DNA from: Polyangiaceae bacterium
Lineage (GTDB): Bacteria > Myxococcota_A > Polyangia > Polyangiales > Polyangiaceae
Assembly (NCBI GenBank): GCA_029261965.1
Contig: JAJDAH010000113.1
Location: 1 to 58,858 of the forward strand
Direction: 5' to 3'
Length of the DNA stretch: 58,858 nucleotides
Made by a program: the position numbers and the translations under genes. The notes below the pieces were generated by a model. The model saw nothing but the letters and a program-made list of their open reading frames with translations, made no database searches and was not told the DNA's origin. Each line of letters starts with the position of its first letter. Position 1 is the stretch's first letter. Of this stretch, positions 16,629 to 25,732 are shown piece after piece.

Positions 16629-17663
16629 CTAGGAGCAACCCCGACACAAACATGCCGGGGAGGGCGGGCACGAGACCGATGGAGGATCGCTGTTGCACGT
16701 CGCGGTGCAGTCGTCGATCCCGCATTCCAGGTCCGCGTCTTGGCATGCTTGGCTGGCGGTGCAGGTCATGTCGCAGGTACCGCTACCGCAGTTGACGATC
16801 GCCTTCTTGCAGCTCTGGGGCCCGGAGCACTCGACGTCACAGGCATACGTGTCGGGGCACTGAATGGTGGCGTCCTGGCATGCCTGACTTGCCGAGCATT
16901 CGACACGGCATGCGAAACCAGCTGGACAATCAATCTGGTCGTCTTTGCATTCCTGACTCGCGTCGCACTCGATGAGGCAGACGTTGCCTGCGCAGCCACC
17001 GGTGCAAACCGAAGTTGGACACGTTCCCCCTGGTGGTGACGGCTCGACGCCGCACACCGCTCCGGCGCCTGCCATGCCCCCCATGCCGCCGATGCCGCCC
17101 ATTCCGGCGGCTCCGCCCGTCGCCACTCCGCCGGTGCCTCCTGTCGCGGCGCCAGCGGTTCCACCCGTCGCGGCTCCACCGGTCCCGACGATTCCGCCGG
17201 TACCGCCGGTGACCGCACCTCCAGTACCGCCGGTGGCCATGCCGCCTGTGCCACCGGTGGCCAGTCCGCCCGCGCCGCCGGTCGCCATTCCGGCGCCGCC
17301 GCCTGTTCCGACTCCGCCAGTGCCTGGCGATCCGGATCCTCCGCCCACGGCTCCCACACCGCCCATGCCGGAGATCGCTCCCGCGCCACCCATGCCCGCG
17401 CCCCCGCCGGTAGCGATTCCGCCGGTTCCGCCGGTAGAGAAGATACCGCCGGTCCCGATACCGCCGGTCCCCCCCGTGGGTCCCATTCCGCCCGTCCCGC
17501 CGGTTGCGCCGCCGGCAGTTCCTCCAGTGGAGGTCGCTCCCCCGCCGGCGTCGGCGCCTTCGCCGCTGAAGTCGAACCCCGAGTAGGACTCGAGGCACGC
17601 CGTTGCGAAAATCGGGGCGAGAAACACGAGCGCCCGGGTTCGCATGATCCTGCGCGATGCCAT
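16629..17663 (-). CDS. Cys-rich repeat lipoprotein with glycine tether
   Basis: Exported lipoprotein of 344 residues. The signal peptide ends in the lipobox FATAC; about 150 residues of Gly/Thr/Ala-rich tether (GGTGG units) follow, then a Cys-rich C-terminal region. The tail has four or five imperfect repeats of about 20 residues of the form C-x3-C-[DST]-x-x-Q-x-C-[KQ] (for example IECDASQEC, VECSASQAC, MTCTASQAC), probably disulfide-bonded loops. No enzyme motif is seen. ATG at 17663 shares one base with the stop of the upstream PEGA gene (TGATG) and has GGGAGG five bases before it, so the two are coupled. Confidence 0.75.
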   Translation of the reverse strand: MASRRIMRTRALVFLAPIFATACLESYSGFDFSGEGADAGGGATSTGGTAGGATGGTGGMGPTGGTGGIGTGGIFSTGGTGGIATGGGAGMGGAGAISGMGGVGAVGGGSGSPGTGGVGTGGGAGMATGGAGGLATGGTGGMATGGTGGAVTGGTGGIVGTGGAATGGTAGAATGGTGGVATGGAAGMGGIGGMGGMAGAGAVCGVEPSPPGGTCPTSVCTGGCAGNVCLIECDASQECKDDQIDCPAGFACRVECSASQACQDATIQCPDTYACDVECSGPQSCKKAIVNCGSGTCDMTCTASQACQDADLECGIDDCTATCNSDPPSVSCPPSPACLCRGCS

Positions 17664-18706
17664 CAGAACCTCCCGCTCACATGCACCGAGCCGAGCCCGA
17701 TGGAAACCTTGGTCCCGCGTCGTTCGGCGCGCGCGCGATCTGCGGGGGCCGCGGAATTCGAGCGACCCGTGAAAAAGAGCACGGCGCCGGTCGCGAGCCC
17801 AGCGACACCAATGCCGAGACCGAGATTCGCCGCGAGCTTGAAGCGCTTGCCTTGATCCGCGTCGCTCTGGAGAGAGGGGTCGCATCGTTTGTCTGGACAC
17901 TTCGACTCGAGGTCGTCGATCTTCTTCTTGTGGAGGGAACCGAACGTCGCGAACGTCGCCAACCCGACCACACCAACTCCGCCGGCCACCCAAACGAGTG
18001 GAGGCACCGGCGCCCCACCGCTGTCAGTGCTCGTGGTGTCAGAGGGGCTGTCGTTCATGGTGTCGTTTTGCTGGCCATCGTCCGGAGCGCGAATCGCCAG
18101 GCTTCCTGTGGAACCCGCGGCGACGGTGACTTCACTCTTCGCCTCCCTGCCTGAAGCGGAGGTCACGACGACCTCGAACGTGCCCGGCGGAACGACGATG
18201 GGGCGACTCCATTCTTCCCGCGGGATTTTCCGTCCGGCCACGAACAGCGTCGAGGACTCACTCGCGTTGTCGACCCGAAGTGTCAGTGCGCCCAAGGTCG
18301 GGCGAATCTTCGCGGCGAGGGTTTGCGCCTGCTCCTGCGTTTTTTCGTACTTCGGATCCTCGACTGCGGCGACCTTCGCTTCGGCGGCGACGACTTCCGC
18401 GGTGAGGAACGCCTCGACGTCTCTGTCGAGCTCGTGCAGCGTCCGGGCCACCATCAGGTTCGCGTTCGGGCTACGCACGGCGTCGTAGGAAGCGATGAAC
18501 CACTCGAGCGCTTCATCGAGCTTGCCCTGACTGTAGAGCTGCCGACCGGTTTCGAACTTGATTTGAGCGTCGTCTCGTTCAGCTGGTGTCGCTTCGTGAA
18601 TCAGAGTTCCTTCCGCGACGGCCGACGTCGCGTAAGTCGAACCGAGCGCCAGCAGACCGGCGAGGACCACGGCTCTTGGTCGGCGACGAGATCCGCATCC
18701 AAGCAC
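17663..18706 (-). CDS. TPR/PEGA-domain membrane protein
   Basis: A 347-residue exported protein: signal peptide (AVVLAGLLALGSTYATSAVAEG), a TPR-like helical region (KFETGRQLYSQGKLDEALEWFIASYDA), a PEGA-like beta domain (VDNASESSTLFVAGRKIPREEW to PPGTFEVVV), then two membrane helices (PLVWVAGGVGVVGLATFATFG and LGLGIGVAGLATGAVLFFTG). This layout is common in large myxobacterial genomes and is thought to be an envelope scaffold. GTG is the start; no strong ribosome site is visible. It is the first gene of a two-gene operon with the Cys-rich lipoprotein. Confidence 0.75.
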   Translation of the reverse strand: MLGCGSRRRPRAVVLAGLLALGSTYATSAVAEGTLIHEATPAERDDAQIKFETGRQLYSQGKLDEALEWFIASYDAVRSPNANLMVARTLHELDRDVEAFLTAEVVAAEAKVAAVEDPKYEKTQEQAQTLAAKIRPTLGALTLRVDNASESSTLFVAGRKIPREEWSRPIVVPPGTFEVVVTSASGREAKSEVTVAAGSTGSLAIRAPDDGQQNDTMNDSPSDTTSTDSGGAPVPPLVWVAGGVGVVGLATFATFGSLHKKKIDDLESKCPDKRCDPSLQSDADQGKRFKLAANLGLGIGVAGLATGAVLFFTGRSNSAAPADRARAERRGTKVSIGLGSVHVSGRF

Positions 18707-19019
18707 GGTGCGAATTTTAGCGTAAAAAGCCCAAGTTCACACTCCCGAGTGGGAGCATGAGGGTTCGGTCAGGACGGCGTGCCTTTGGAAAGCCCACAGT
18801 GGCACACGTTTCCCGACACCGTGGGGTGGGCGGAGCCACGCACGTGACGACCGGTTGCCCGCCCGCCCGCTGAAATTCTGACAGCGCGGGTCAGCCGGTG
18901 CCGCCCGGGCCACTTGACTTCGCGACAACGGACACGGAGCGCCCGACGCGATCCTTTTTGTGATCGGACGGGTGGCTTTGGCCGATTACCGAAAGACCAG
19001 ACTTCTACGCGGAGGCTCC
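18707..19019. other. Divergent intergenic region
   Basis: About 310 bases between the PEGA gene (minus) and the large lipoprotein gene (plus); no convincing coding frame. It holds a hairpin-like CTCCC-GAGT-GGGAG at 18742-18755 and, just before the plus-strand gene, GGAGG at 19011-19015. Promoters for both genes must lie here, but I cannot pick out clear -35/-10 elements. Confidence 0.6.
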
Positions 19020-21173
19020 ATGAAATTACGCGCCCGACCCCGTTCTCTCTCGATCACCTTGGCTCTCTGCCTTTTTGGTTGCGGAGGCGGTTCCACCGAC
19101 GGAGGACAAGGGAACGCGGGCGCGGCGGGAACAGCCGCCAAGGGCGGTAGCGGCGGTGCCCCACAGACCGATGGCGGAGGCGGTGCAGCGGTTGCGGGAA
19201 TGGGTGGCATCGGCGCGGTTGGCGGCGTCGGTGGTGTTGGCGCAGGCGGCATCGGAGGCGTGGGCGGCATGGGCGGCATCCCGAGCGGCAGCGAAATTTG
19301 TTTGGCAGTCGTGCAGAACCCGGATCCGACCGATCCGACCGATTCGGACAAGGACGGTTTGAGCGACTACGACGAGTGCCTTCGCTACGAGAGCGATCCG
19401 AGTCTCGAGGACAGCGACGGAGACCGCCTCGCCGACGGCATCGAGGTGCTGCAGTACGGGTCTTCACCCGCGCTGGCTGACACCGACGCCGACGGCCTCG
19501 AGGACGCCGACGAGGTGGCGCGGACCAGGAGCCCAGTCGTCGCGGATGTGCCGGTGATCAAGGTGACCATCTCGACGAATCCCGTCGTCGGGCTCAACGA
19601 GGCGCTGGACATGAGCACCGGAGAGCGCCTGGATGCCGTCTCGTCGACCCTCACCGCTCAGACGAACTCGTCGACCCAGTCGGACACGCGCTCGACGACG
19701 GATACGATCAAAAATTCGATGTCGGTATCGACGTCCCTCGAAGCGAACTATCCCTGGAGTGCGTCGGCGAGTGTCGAAGCCACCGCTTCGGTGGAGGAAG
19801 CTCACACCGAAACGCAGACGAGTTCTTGGGGAGAATCCTCGATTCAGGAATCGCAGAACCAGCAGGAGACCGCTGTGAGCAACGAGCTGCAGAGCTCCTT
19901 GTCCTACGACAGCGGCACCATCCGGGTCGGCTTCGATCTCGAAAATGCCGGCCGGCGAGACGTCATCATCAAGAACCTCAGGTTCGCCGCTCTCATGCAC
20001 GAGCTCGAAGTCGGGCGTCCGACGCTCGTGACCGAGCTGACGCCGTCGGTGGGGGACATTCAGATCAATGCCGGGTCGCAGTGGCAGTTTCTGCAGGCCA
20101 ACGACGACGCCGTGCCGCCGTTCCTGGTCAAGCGGGTCATGCAAAAACCGCGGGCGTTTTTCTTCGAGGTCTCCGGGTTCGACATGGAGGTCCTCGACGG
20201 GCCCGAAGGCCAGCCGTTCACTTCGGCCGGTTTGGCGAGCCGCACGGCCACCATCGTCATCGACTTCGGTGGCGGCAGAGTCGAGCGTCACCTCGTGGCG
20301 ACTGGGCTGGACCGGCAACTCGGGGGCATTCGCATGGTCGACGCGATGAGCGCGCTTCCGATCAACGGTGACTACGGCACCGAGCCGGACGCCTCCGGCA
20401 CGCGGCTGCTGACGCGGATCCGCACCTGGACGGCCGATCCGGTGCGACCCACCAGCATGTGGCTCGTGACTTCGTCGAGCCTGAGCCTGAACAGCGGCCC
20501 GGTGAGCTTCGACGACATCCTGCTTCGCGCCGGAGACGTCACGCGTCTTGTCTATCTCGAGGACGACGACGAGGACCGGCTTCCGAACCGCGTCGAGTCC
20601 ATCATCGGAACTGAAATCGACCAGCCGGATACGGATCTCGATGGAATTTCCGACTACGACGAGGCTTACGGGTGGGTCGGAGTTGGTGCCGAGCGTTTCT
20701 TCACCGATCCCCTCGACGCGGACCAGGACGACGATTTCATCACGGACGGCGACGAACGACTCGGCGGGACCAACCCGTTCGAGCCGTGTGATCCGGGGCG
20801 CGAGCCGGCCTGCGACGCGGCGGACGCTTGTGAAGCGGCGTGCGTTTCGACCTGCGCCGACGGTTGCAACACCACGGCTTCGGCCTGCAATCAGAATTGC
20901 GATGTCTCGTTCACCAACTGCTACGCCGGCGCGTCGGCGACGTACAATACCTGCGTCGGCTCGACCTTCATCCCCGAGGCCTTCTGCAACCAGATCTTCC
21001 AGGAGGAGGTTAGTCGCTGCTACGGGCCCAGAGCCGTCTGCTCGAGTTTGTGCGAGGCCGCCCGAAGCGGCTGTGTCGCCGCCGCGTGCGGTGCTGGCGT
21101 GCAGACGTGCATCGACGCCTGCCCGAAGCCTGTGCACCCAACGATCTGCGACCTTTGCCCCGCGACCCCGTGA
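19020..21173 (+). CDS. Large lipoprotein with Ca-binding repeats and protective-antigen-like pore region
   Basis: A 717-residue lipoprotein (lipobox LFGC, C21; ATG at 19020 after GGAGG). In order: Gly-rich tether (22-90); TSP3/EF-like calcium repeats DSDKDGLSDYDEC, DSDGDRLADGIE, DTDADGLEDADE (108-168); a Ser/Thr-rich alternating stretch (206-290); a beta-rich domain (296-515); a second Asp-rich calcium block (513-590); a Cys-rich tail (590-717). Calcium repeats, then a short strand (PVIKVTI), an STQ..TRSTT..N stretch with alternating polar/apolar residues, then a beta domain containing TATIVIDF...RVERHLVAT is the order seen in anthrax protective antigen and related binary-toxin B components. 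No furin-type site or receptor domain is seen. The pore assignment is inference; the lipoprotein and calcium repeats are clear. Confidence 0.8.
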   Translation: MKLRARPRSLSITLALCLFGCGGGSTDGGQGNAGAAGTAAKGGSGGAPQTDGGGGAAVAGMGGIGAVGGVGGVGAGGIGGVGGMGGIPSGSEICLAVVQNPDPTDPTDSDKDGLSDYDECLRYESDPSLEDSDGDRLADGIEVLQYGSSPALADTDADGLEDADEVARTRSPVVADVPVIKVTISTNPVVGLNEALDMSTGERLDAVSSTLTAQTNSSTQSDTRSTTDTIKNSMSVSTSLEANYPWSASASVEATASVEEAHTETQTSSWGESSIQESQNQQETAVSNELQSSLSYDSGTIRVGFDLENAGRRDVIIKNLRFAALMHELEVGRPTLVTELTPSVGDIQINAGSQWQFLQANDDAVPPFLVKRVMQKPRAFFFEVSGFDMEVLDGPEGQPFTSAGLASRTATIVIDFGGGRVERHLVATGLDRQLGGIRMVDAMSALPINGDYGTEPDASGTRLLTRIRTWTADPVRPTSMWLVTSSSLSLNSGPVSFDDILLRAGDVTRLVYLEDDDEDRLPNRVESIIGTEIDQPDTDLDGISDYDEAYGWVGVGAERFFTDPLDADQDDDFITDGDERLGGTNPFEPCDPGREPACDAADACEAACVSTCADGCNTTASACNQNCDVSFTNCYAGASATYNTCVGSTFIPEAFCNQIFQEEVSRCYGPRAVCSSLCEAARSGCVAAACGAGVQTCIDACPKPVHPTICDLCPATP

Positions 21174-21183
21174 ACCGCGACCG

Positions 21184-22050
21184 CTAGAACTTCGCGAAGC
21201 GTCGCAGGCGAAAGTAGAGCGGCATGCGACTGTTCTCGTCCTTCTCTTTTAGGGGACCCTCCATCAGCGGTAGGTACATCACGCGCCGTTGGCTCGCCGG
21301 TCCGCTCACGCTGGCTTTTGCGACGCGGTGCCAGCATCGACCATCATGAATGGTGAGGTCCCCGGCGTCGGCTTCGATGACGTACTCGGCGGGATCGGCC
21401 TCGACGTCGAGAAAATATCGCTTCCGGGCGAGCAGGTTCCACGTGCTCTGTTGGTGCGAGAACGGAATCACTCGGACGCTGCCTTTCTCGAGATGAGAGT
21501 CGTCCAGGTAGAAGCCGACGTTGAGATAGCGTCGAGGTTTCTCGAGATAAAAAACGTCGCGCAAGCTGTCGGTGTGCCACCCCTGCTGGCTGAACACCGA
21601 GCCGTCTTCGTTTCGGTAGTGATTGATGACGAGCCCGTCGCGCTCCTTCTCGCCAACACGATAGTCGGGACCGGCAAACTCGCAGATGGTGCGAAATCGC
21701 GGATCCTTCAGAAATTCGTGATGCTTCTCGCCGAAGACCGAACAAAAGGGCATGCGCTGGACGTAGCCTTCGCCGCCCGGTTGCTTGCCCACGATGAGCG
21801 GCGTGCCGAACAGCGTCTTTCGGTCTTCCCGAACCCAGCGACGGCTGAGCTCCTCTTGTTCGAGCCCGAGCTGCCGCACGGTTTCGGGTTTGGCGAACCC
21901 TTTGAAACGAATGAAACCCACTTCGTCGAGCCACTCGCGTTGCTCCGGGGTGAATCGATCGCCGAGCTCGAACTCGGGCATGTCGATGAGCAAGTTCGCG
22001 GAAGGGAGCCCACGCTTCTTCGGACGAGTCAGGACTTCGGTCTGAGCCAC
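21184..22050 (-). CDS. Phytanoyl-CoA dioxygenase (PhyH)-family protein
   Basis: Fe(II)/2-oxoglutarate oxygenase of the PhyH family, about 288 residues. The iron ligands are the HxD pair in GWHTDS and the distal His in DGRCWHRV, followed by the Arg-rich QRRVMYLP. Such enzymes hydroxylate acyl-CoAs or small molecules. The start is uncertain: the longest frame begins at 22131 but collides with the divergent hydrolase gene, so I chose GTG 22050; ATG 21981 (MPEFELGDRF) is also possible, and neither has a clear ribosome site. It ends 10 bases from the convergent large lipoprotein gene. Confidence 0.8.
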   Translation of the reverse strand: MAQTEVLTRPKKRGLPSANLLIDMPEFELGDRFTPEQREWLDEVGFIRFKGFAKPETVRQLGLEQEELSRRWVREDRKTLFGTPLIVGKQPGGEGYVQRMPFCSVFGEKHHEFLKDPRFRTICEFAGPDYRVGEKERDGLVINHYRNEDGSVFSQQGWHTDSLRDVFYLEKPRRYLNVGFYLDDSHLEKGSVRVIPFSHQQSTWNLLARKRYFLDVEADPAEYVIEADAGDLTIHDGRCWHRVAKASVSGPASQRRVMYLPLMEGPLKEKDENSRMPLYFRLRRFAKF

Positions 22051-22129
22051 TGGCTCGAGGGTAGCGTGAAATCGCCCGGGGATGTCTTCGACCCTGTAGG
22101 CTGCGGGTCCACCGGACGGAGTTGGAAAC

Positions 22130-23104
22130 ATGTGCGACGACGAGACCGAAACCGAAAACGAAGTCTATCTCGAGCAGCGACGCCTCACTCGCCGCGAGCT
22201 GACGTTGGGCACGAGCGCCGCGATGGCCGTGCTGCTGACTGGGTGCAAGTCGGCGCCGCCGGCTCCTCCTGCAAAGGAGGCCGACTCGGCGGAGCCGCGG
22301 GGCGCGACGCCGCCGACTCCGACGCCGGCCGAGGCGGCCGAACCGGCGCCCAGCCCCGCCGCGGGAGAGACGGCCAGCCGGATGGTCACGATCGATACGC
22401 CGGACGGCCAGGCCGAGGCTTTCTTCGTGACCCCGAAGAGCGGGCGACACCCGGGTGTGCTCGTGTGGCCGGACGTTGCCGGGCTGCGCGACGCGTACCG
22501 GAAAATGGCCACGCGCCTTGCTGGTGAGGGTTACGCCGTGCTCGCCGTCAACCAGTACTACCGTTCGTCGAAGATGCCGGTGCTCTCCGAGTTCGCCGAA
22601 TGGCGCACCGAGGAGGGTAAAGCGAAGATCGGCCCGATGAGGAAGGCGATCACCCCCGAAGGCGTCGCCAAGGACGGGGCCGCCTTCGTCGCGTGGCTCG
22701 ACCAGCAGAAGGAGGTGGACGCGGCGAAGAAGCTCGGCACCACCGGCTACTGCATGGGTGGCCCTTTCACTTTTCGCACCGCCGCGGCAGCTCCCGAACG
22801 AGTCGGTGTCATCGCGTCCTTTCACGGTGGCGGACTGGCGACCGAAGATCCCCACAGCCCCCACCTTCTCCTCGCCAAGATGAAGGCCGCGGCTCTGATC
22901 TGCATCGCCCAGAACGATCACGACCGACAACCCGACGCAAAACCCACCCTCGAGCAAGCCGCCAAGCAGGCGAATCGCCCCGCTGAGATCGAGGTCTACC
23001 CGGCCCAGCACGGCTGGTGCACCATCGATTCCCCCGTCTACGACGAGAAGCAGGCGGAGCGCGCCTGGGCGCGAATGCTGGCGACGTTCGAGCGGCACTT
23101 GTAG
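22130..23104 (+). CDS. Tat-exported dienelactone hydrolase-family lipoprotein
   Basis: A 324-residue alpha/beta hydrolase of the dienelactone hydrolase family. The N-terminus has a Tat-like motif RRELTLG and the lipobox LLTGC, then a Pro/Ala-rich linker (about 42-80). The catalytic nucleophile is the Cys of GYCMGG, with an Asp in NDHD and the His in QHGWC. The fold is kept: WPDVAGLRDAYRKMATRLAGEGYAVLAVN. Exported DLH-like enzymes cleave lactones or esters; the substrate is unknown. ATG at 22130 is divergent from the PhyH-like gene. Confidence 0.85.
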   Translation: MCDDETETENEVYLEQRRLTRRELTLGTSAAMAVLLTGCKSAPPAPPAKEADSAEPRGATPPTPTPAEAAEPAPSPAAGETASRMVTIDTPDGQAEAFFVTPKSGRHPGVLVWPDVAGLRDAYRKMATRLAGEGYAVLAVNQYYRSSKMPVLSEFAEWRTEEGKAKIGPMRKAITPEGVAKDGAAFVAWLDQQKEVDAAKKLGTTGYCMGGPFTFRTAAAAPERVGVIASFHGGGLATEDPHSPHLLLAKMKAAALICIAQNDHDRQPDAKPTLEQAAKQANRPAEIEVYPAQHGWCTIDSPVYDEKQAERAWARMLATFERHL

Positions 23105-23208
23105 CGCGCACGAGGTCGTCATCGCATCGGCGGCTGACCTGTTCGCTCAACCCGGGTCCGAGCCTGGCACTGCTCTTCTACGCAAGCTCGGTGGAGTCAT
23201 GAGGTAGG

Positions 23209-24705
23209 TCAGTCCTTGATCGAGGGGCCGCGAAGCTCGTACTTCTGAAGCAGCCGGTAGAGGTACATGCGATCCATCTTTGCCTGGCGGGCCGCTTTGC
23301 TGATGTTGCCCCCGGCCGACTCGAGCAGATTCGAGAGGTAGCGGCGTTCGAACTCGGAGATGACCTGCTCCTTGGCGACTTTGAACGGGAGGTCGAGCTC
23401 CCCGGTCTCGGCGGCCGGCGGAGGCGCCGGTTCGCTGCCGGTTGCCGGCGCCGGCAACTGGGACGCGCGACCCGTGGCGGGGTCGGCGCGTTCGAGCACG
23501 ACCGTGCGCTCGACGTAGTTCCGGAGTTCGCGCACGTTGCCTCGCCAAGGGTGGCGTTCGAGATCCGCCAGCACCGCCGGCGTGAACAGCGACATGCCGT
23601 CCTCCGCGTTGAGCGAGCCCAACAGCACGCCGATGAGACCAGGGATGTCTTCGACCCGCTTTCGGAGCGGTGGGATCCGAATGGTGACCACCGACAAACG
23701 AAAGAAGAGATCCTCACGAAACCTGCCGGCGTTGACCTCGGCTTCGAGGCGCCGGTTGGTGGCGGCGATGACCCGCACGTCGATTCTCCGAACCCGATTT
23801 TCACCCGCGCGCCGGATTTCGAGGTTCTCGAGGGCTCGTAGCAGCTTCGGCTGCATCTCGAGCGGCAGCTCGCCGATCTCATCGAGAAAGATCGTTCCTC
23901 GGTTCGCGTCTTCGAAGGCGCCCACTCGTTCGCGGTCAGCCCCGGTGAAGGCGCCTTTGGCGTGCCCGAAAAGCTCGCTCTCGATGAGCGTCGGTGAGAT
24001 CGAGCTACAGTCGACGATGACGAAGGGTTCTCCGGCTCGCGGGCTTCGAGTAGCGATCTCCGAAGCGGCGAGCTCTTTACCGGTACCGCTCTCTCCTTCG
24101 ATCAGCACCGTGGCATCGCTCGCGGCGACGCGTTCGAGCTCGCTGAACAATCGACGCATCGCGATGGAGCTGCCGTGGAGCGCGCCGAAGCTCGAACGGT
24201 CCGGCAGCTCGGCGACGTTGGTCGGGGTGAGCTGCTGTACTCGCACGACCGAGCCGCCGAGGCGGATCCGGCAGGCCGGCAGCGGCAAGTCGGCGTCGCG
24301 CACACGCACCCCGTCGACGAACGTCCCGTTCAGCGAGCCGTTGTCGGTGATGCTCCAACCCGTTTCGCTTCGGCCTAGGGTGCAATGAAATCGCGAAACG
24401 TGTTGATCGGCGAGCGCCACGTCGTTGCTCTCGTGGGATCCGAGGCGAACGAGATCCCCCTCGTAGACCTGGCTTTGATCGACGGGCTGGTTGGCGGCGC
24501 TCTCGACGACGAGCTCGAGCCGGGGAATGGCGACGAGGCCGGCTTGCTGGCGAATGGTGTGCAGGTTCGACAACGTTTTTTTCCGTGGCGGCTCGGCCAG
24601 GATAGCCGCCTGGCGCTCGCCCGCGGGCCACTGAGGGGCGGGCTCCGCAAGTTGCTGCCTAGAGCCATCAAGTCTGAGGGGCCTGGGTGCGGGGATTTTC
24701 CCCAC
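23209..24705 (-). CDS. FHA-domain sigma-54-dependent transcriptional activator
   Basis: Enhancer-binding protein of about 498 residues typical of myxobacteria. The N-terminal FHA domain reads phosphothreonine signals ([30 protein letters not shown]). The central AAA+ domain has Walker A GESGTGKE, the sigma-54-contacting GAFTGA loop, Walker [11 protein letters not shown] and an Arg-rich FREDLFFRL sensor. The C-terminal Fis-type helix-turn-helix is [26 protein letters not shown]. The start is uncertain: an ATG at 24768 gives 21 more codons with poor third-position GC, so GTG 24705 was taken; TTG 24573 is also possible. The FHA domain suggests control by a Ser/Thr kinase, perhaps the one at 25733-28150. 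Confidence 0.88.
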   Translation of the reverse strand: MGKIPAPRPLRLDGSRQQLAEPAPQWPAGERQAAILAEPPRKKTLSNLHTIRQQAGLVAIPRLELVVESAANQPVDQSQVYEGDLVRLGSHESNDVALADQHVSRFHCTLGRSETGWSITDNGSLNGTFVDGVRVRDADLPLPACRIRLGGSVVRVQQLTPTNVAELPDRSSFGALHGSSIAMRRLFSELERVAASDATVLIEGESGTGKELAASEIATRSPRAGEPFVIVDCSSISPTLIESELFGHAKGAFTGADRERVGAFEDANRGTIFLDEIGELPLEMQPKLLRALENLEIRRAGENRVRRIDVRVIAATNRRLEAEVNAGRFREDLFFRLSVVTIRIPPLRKRVEDIPGLIGVLLGSLNAEDGMSLFTPAVLADLERHPWRGNVRELRNYVERTVVLERADPATGRASQLPAPATGSEPAPPPAAETGELDLPFKVAKEQVISEFERRYLSNLLESAGGNISKAARQAKMDRMYLYRLLQKYELRGPSIKD

Positions 24706-24774
24706 TCGACGAATATGTCTCGGTTTTTTCGACTTCGAGCGCTTTGGAACGGGTCTTGAACTACCCATTCCAGA

Positions 24775-25698
24775 ATGAAGAACCTCGGTCCGCTCCTGAT
24801 GCTTGCTGCCCTCATCATCTTGGTGGCGCGGCCTGCTCATGCGGGCGTGTCCGAGGAGGTGGTCGACGTGGCGCAGAGGGCGGGCGTCGAGGCGCTGGGC
24901 GGCGGGGCTCTCTCGGCGTCGGTCTCGGCTGAAAACCACCGGCCGGTGCGCACCGTGACGTTGGCGGGCCGGCTAGTCGCCGTTCCGCGAGGTTGTGCCT
25001 CGGTCGAGCGCGGATACGACGCCGTCGTTCATTTTCACGGCGCTCCCTCCGCCGTCGAGTCCGCGTATGCGCGTTCGGGGTTGAGCGCGGTACTGCTCGT
25101 CATCAACTTGGGACTTGGTTCGGGCCCCTACGAAAACCGCTTTCAAGACCCCGAAGCTCTCGACCGTCAGCTCGCCGCGCTCGACCGCGTGGTCAAGAAG
25201 CTCTGCCCGGGCTCGGGCAACATGAATCGATTGGCGCTCAGCGCTTGGAGTGCGGGCTATGGCGCCATCATTCGCATTCTCGGCCACGAGTCGGCGGCGA
25301 ACCGTGTGGACGCGGTGCTTCTCTCCGACGGCATGCACGCGGCGTTCGAGCCGGTGGGTGTTCGCCAGGTGAGCGCCGTCCACATGGAGAGCTTCACGCG
25401 GTTCGCCGAGCGTGCCGCCGCTGGGGAGAAGCTCTTTGCCATCACCCACAGCAGCATCGTGACTCCGGACTATGCGAGCACGACCGAAACCGCGAGCTAT
25501 CTCATCGAGAAGCAGGGCATCGAGCGGAGCGAACCGAACACCGTCGAGCCGCGGCCGGCAATGACTTCGACGTCCCGCGCGAGTCGCGGAGGTTTTTCGG
25601 TGGCGGGCTACGCCGGAACGACTCCAGAGGCACACGCCGACCATCTCCACGCCTTGGGGGACACGCTGTTTCCTCTGCTGCAGGCGCGGTGGCAGTGA
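24775..25698 (+). CDS. Exported alpha/beta-hydrolase-like protein
   Basis: A 307-residue protein with a clear signal peptide ([18 protein letters not shown]). It has an HFHGA oxyanion-type motif, a nucleophile elbow [11 protein letters not shown] and a C-terminal [10 protein letters not shown] that could supply the His. I do not recognise a named family. It lies between the FHA-sigma-54 activator (divergent) and the Ser/Thr kinase (convergent), and may be a target of that regulator. ATG at 24775 is only a few bases from the longest possible start of the divergent regulator, so the promoter must lie inside the unreliable 5' part of that frame. Confidence 0.6.
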   Translation: MKNLGPLLMLAALIILVARPAHAGVSEEVVDVAQRAGVEALGGGALSASVSAENHRPVRTVTLAGRLVAVPRGCASVERGYDAVVHFHGAPSAVESAYARSGLSAVLLVINLGLGSGPYENRFQDPEALDRQLAALDRVVKKLCPGSGNMNRLALSAWSAGYGAIIRILGHESAANRVDAVLLSDGMHAAFEPVGVRQVSAVHMESFTRFAERAAAGEKLFAITHSSIVTPDYASTTETASYLIEKQGIERSEPNTVEPRPAMTSTSRASRGGFSVAGYAGTTPEAHADHLHALGDTLFPLLQARWQ

Positions 25699-25732
25699 AA
25701 GCGCGACCGAGAAAGGTGTCGCGCCGATGAGC

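Noticed and set aside
17050-17560. Possible CRISPR or minisatellite array
   Set aside because: The degenerate GGTGG-type repeats encode a Gly-rich lipoprotein tether and lack spacers and conserved repeats.
19464-21137. Open frame of 557 codons on the minus strand
   Set aside because: Complement of the large calcium-binding lipoprotein; Arg- and Val-rich with no motif.
21344-23122. Open frame of 592 codons on the minus strand spanning two genes
   Set aside because: It crosses the divergent starts of the PhyH-like and dienelactone hydrolase genes and has no family likeness.
23150-23200. TGGCAC near 23166 as a sigma-54 promoter
   Set aside because: No GC dinucleotide at the required -12 distance (10 bases after the GG).
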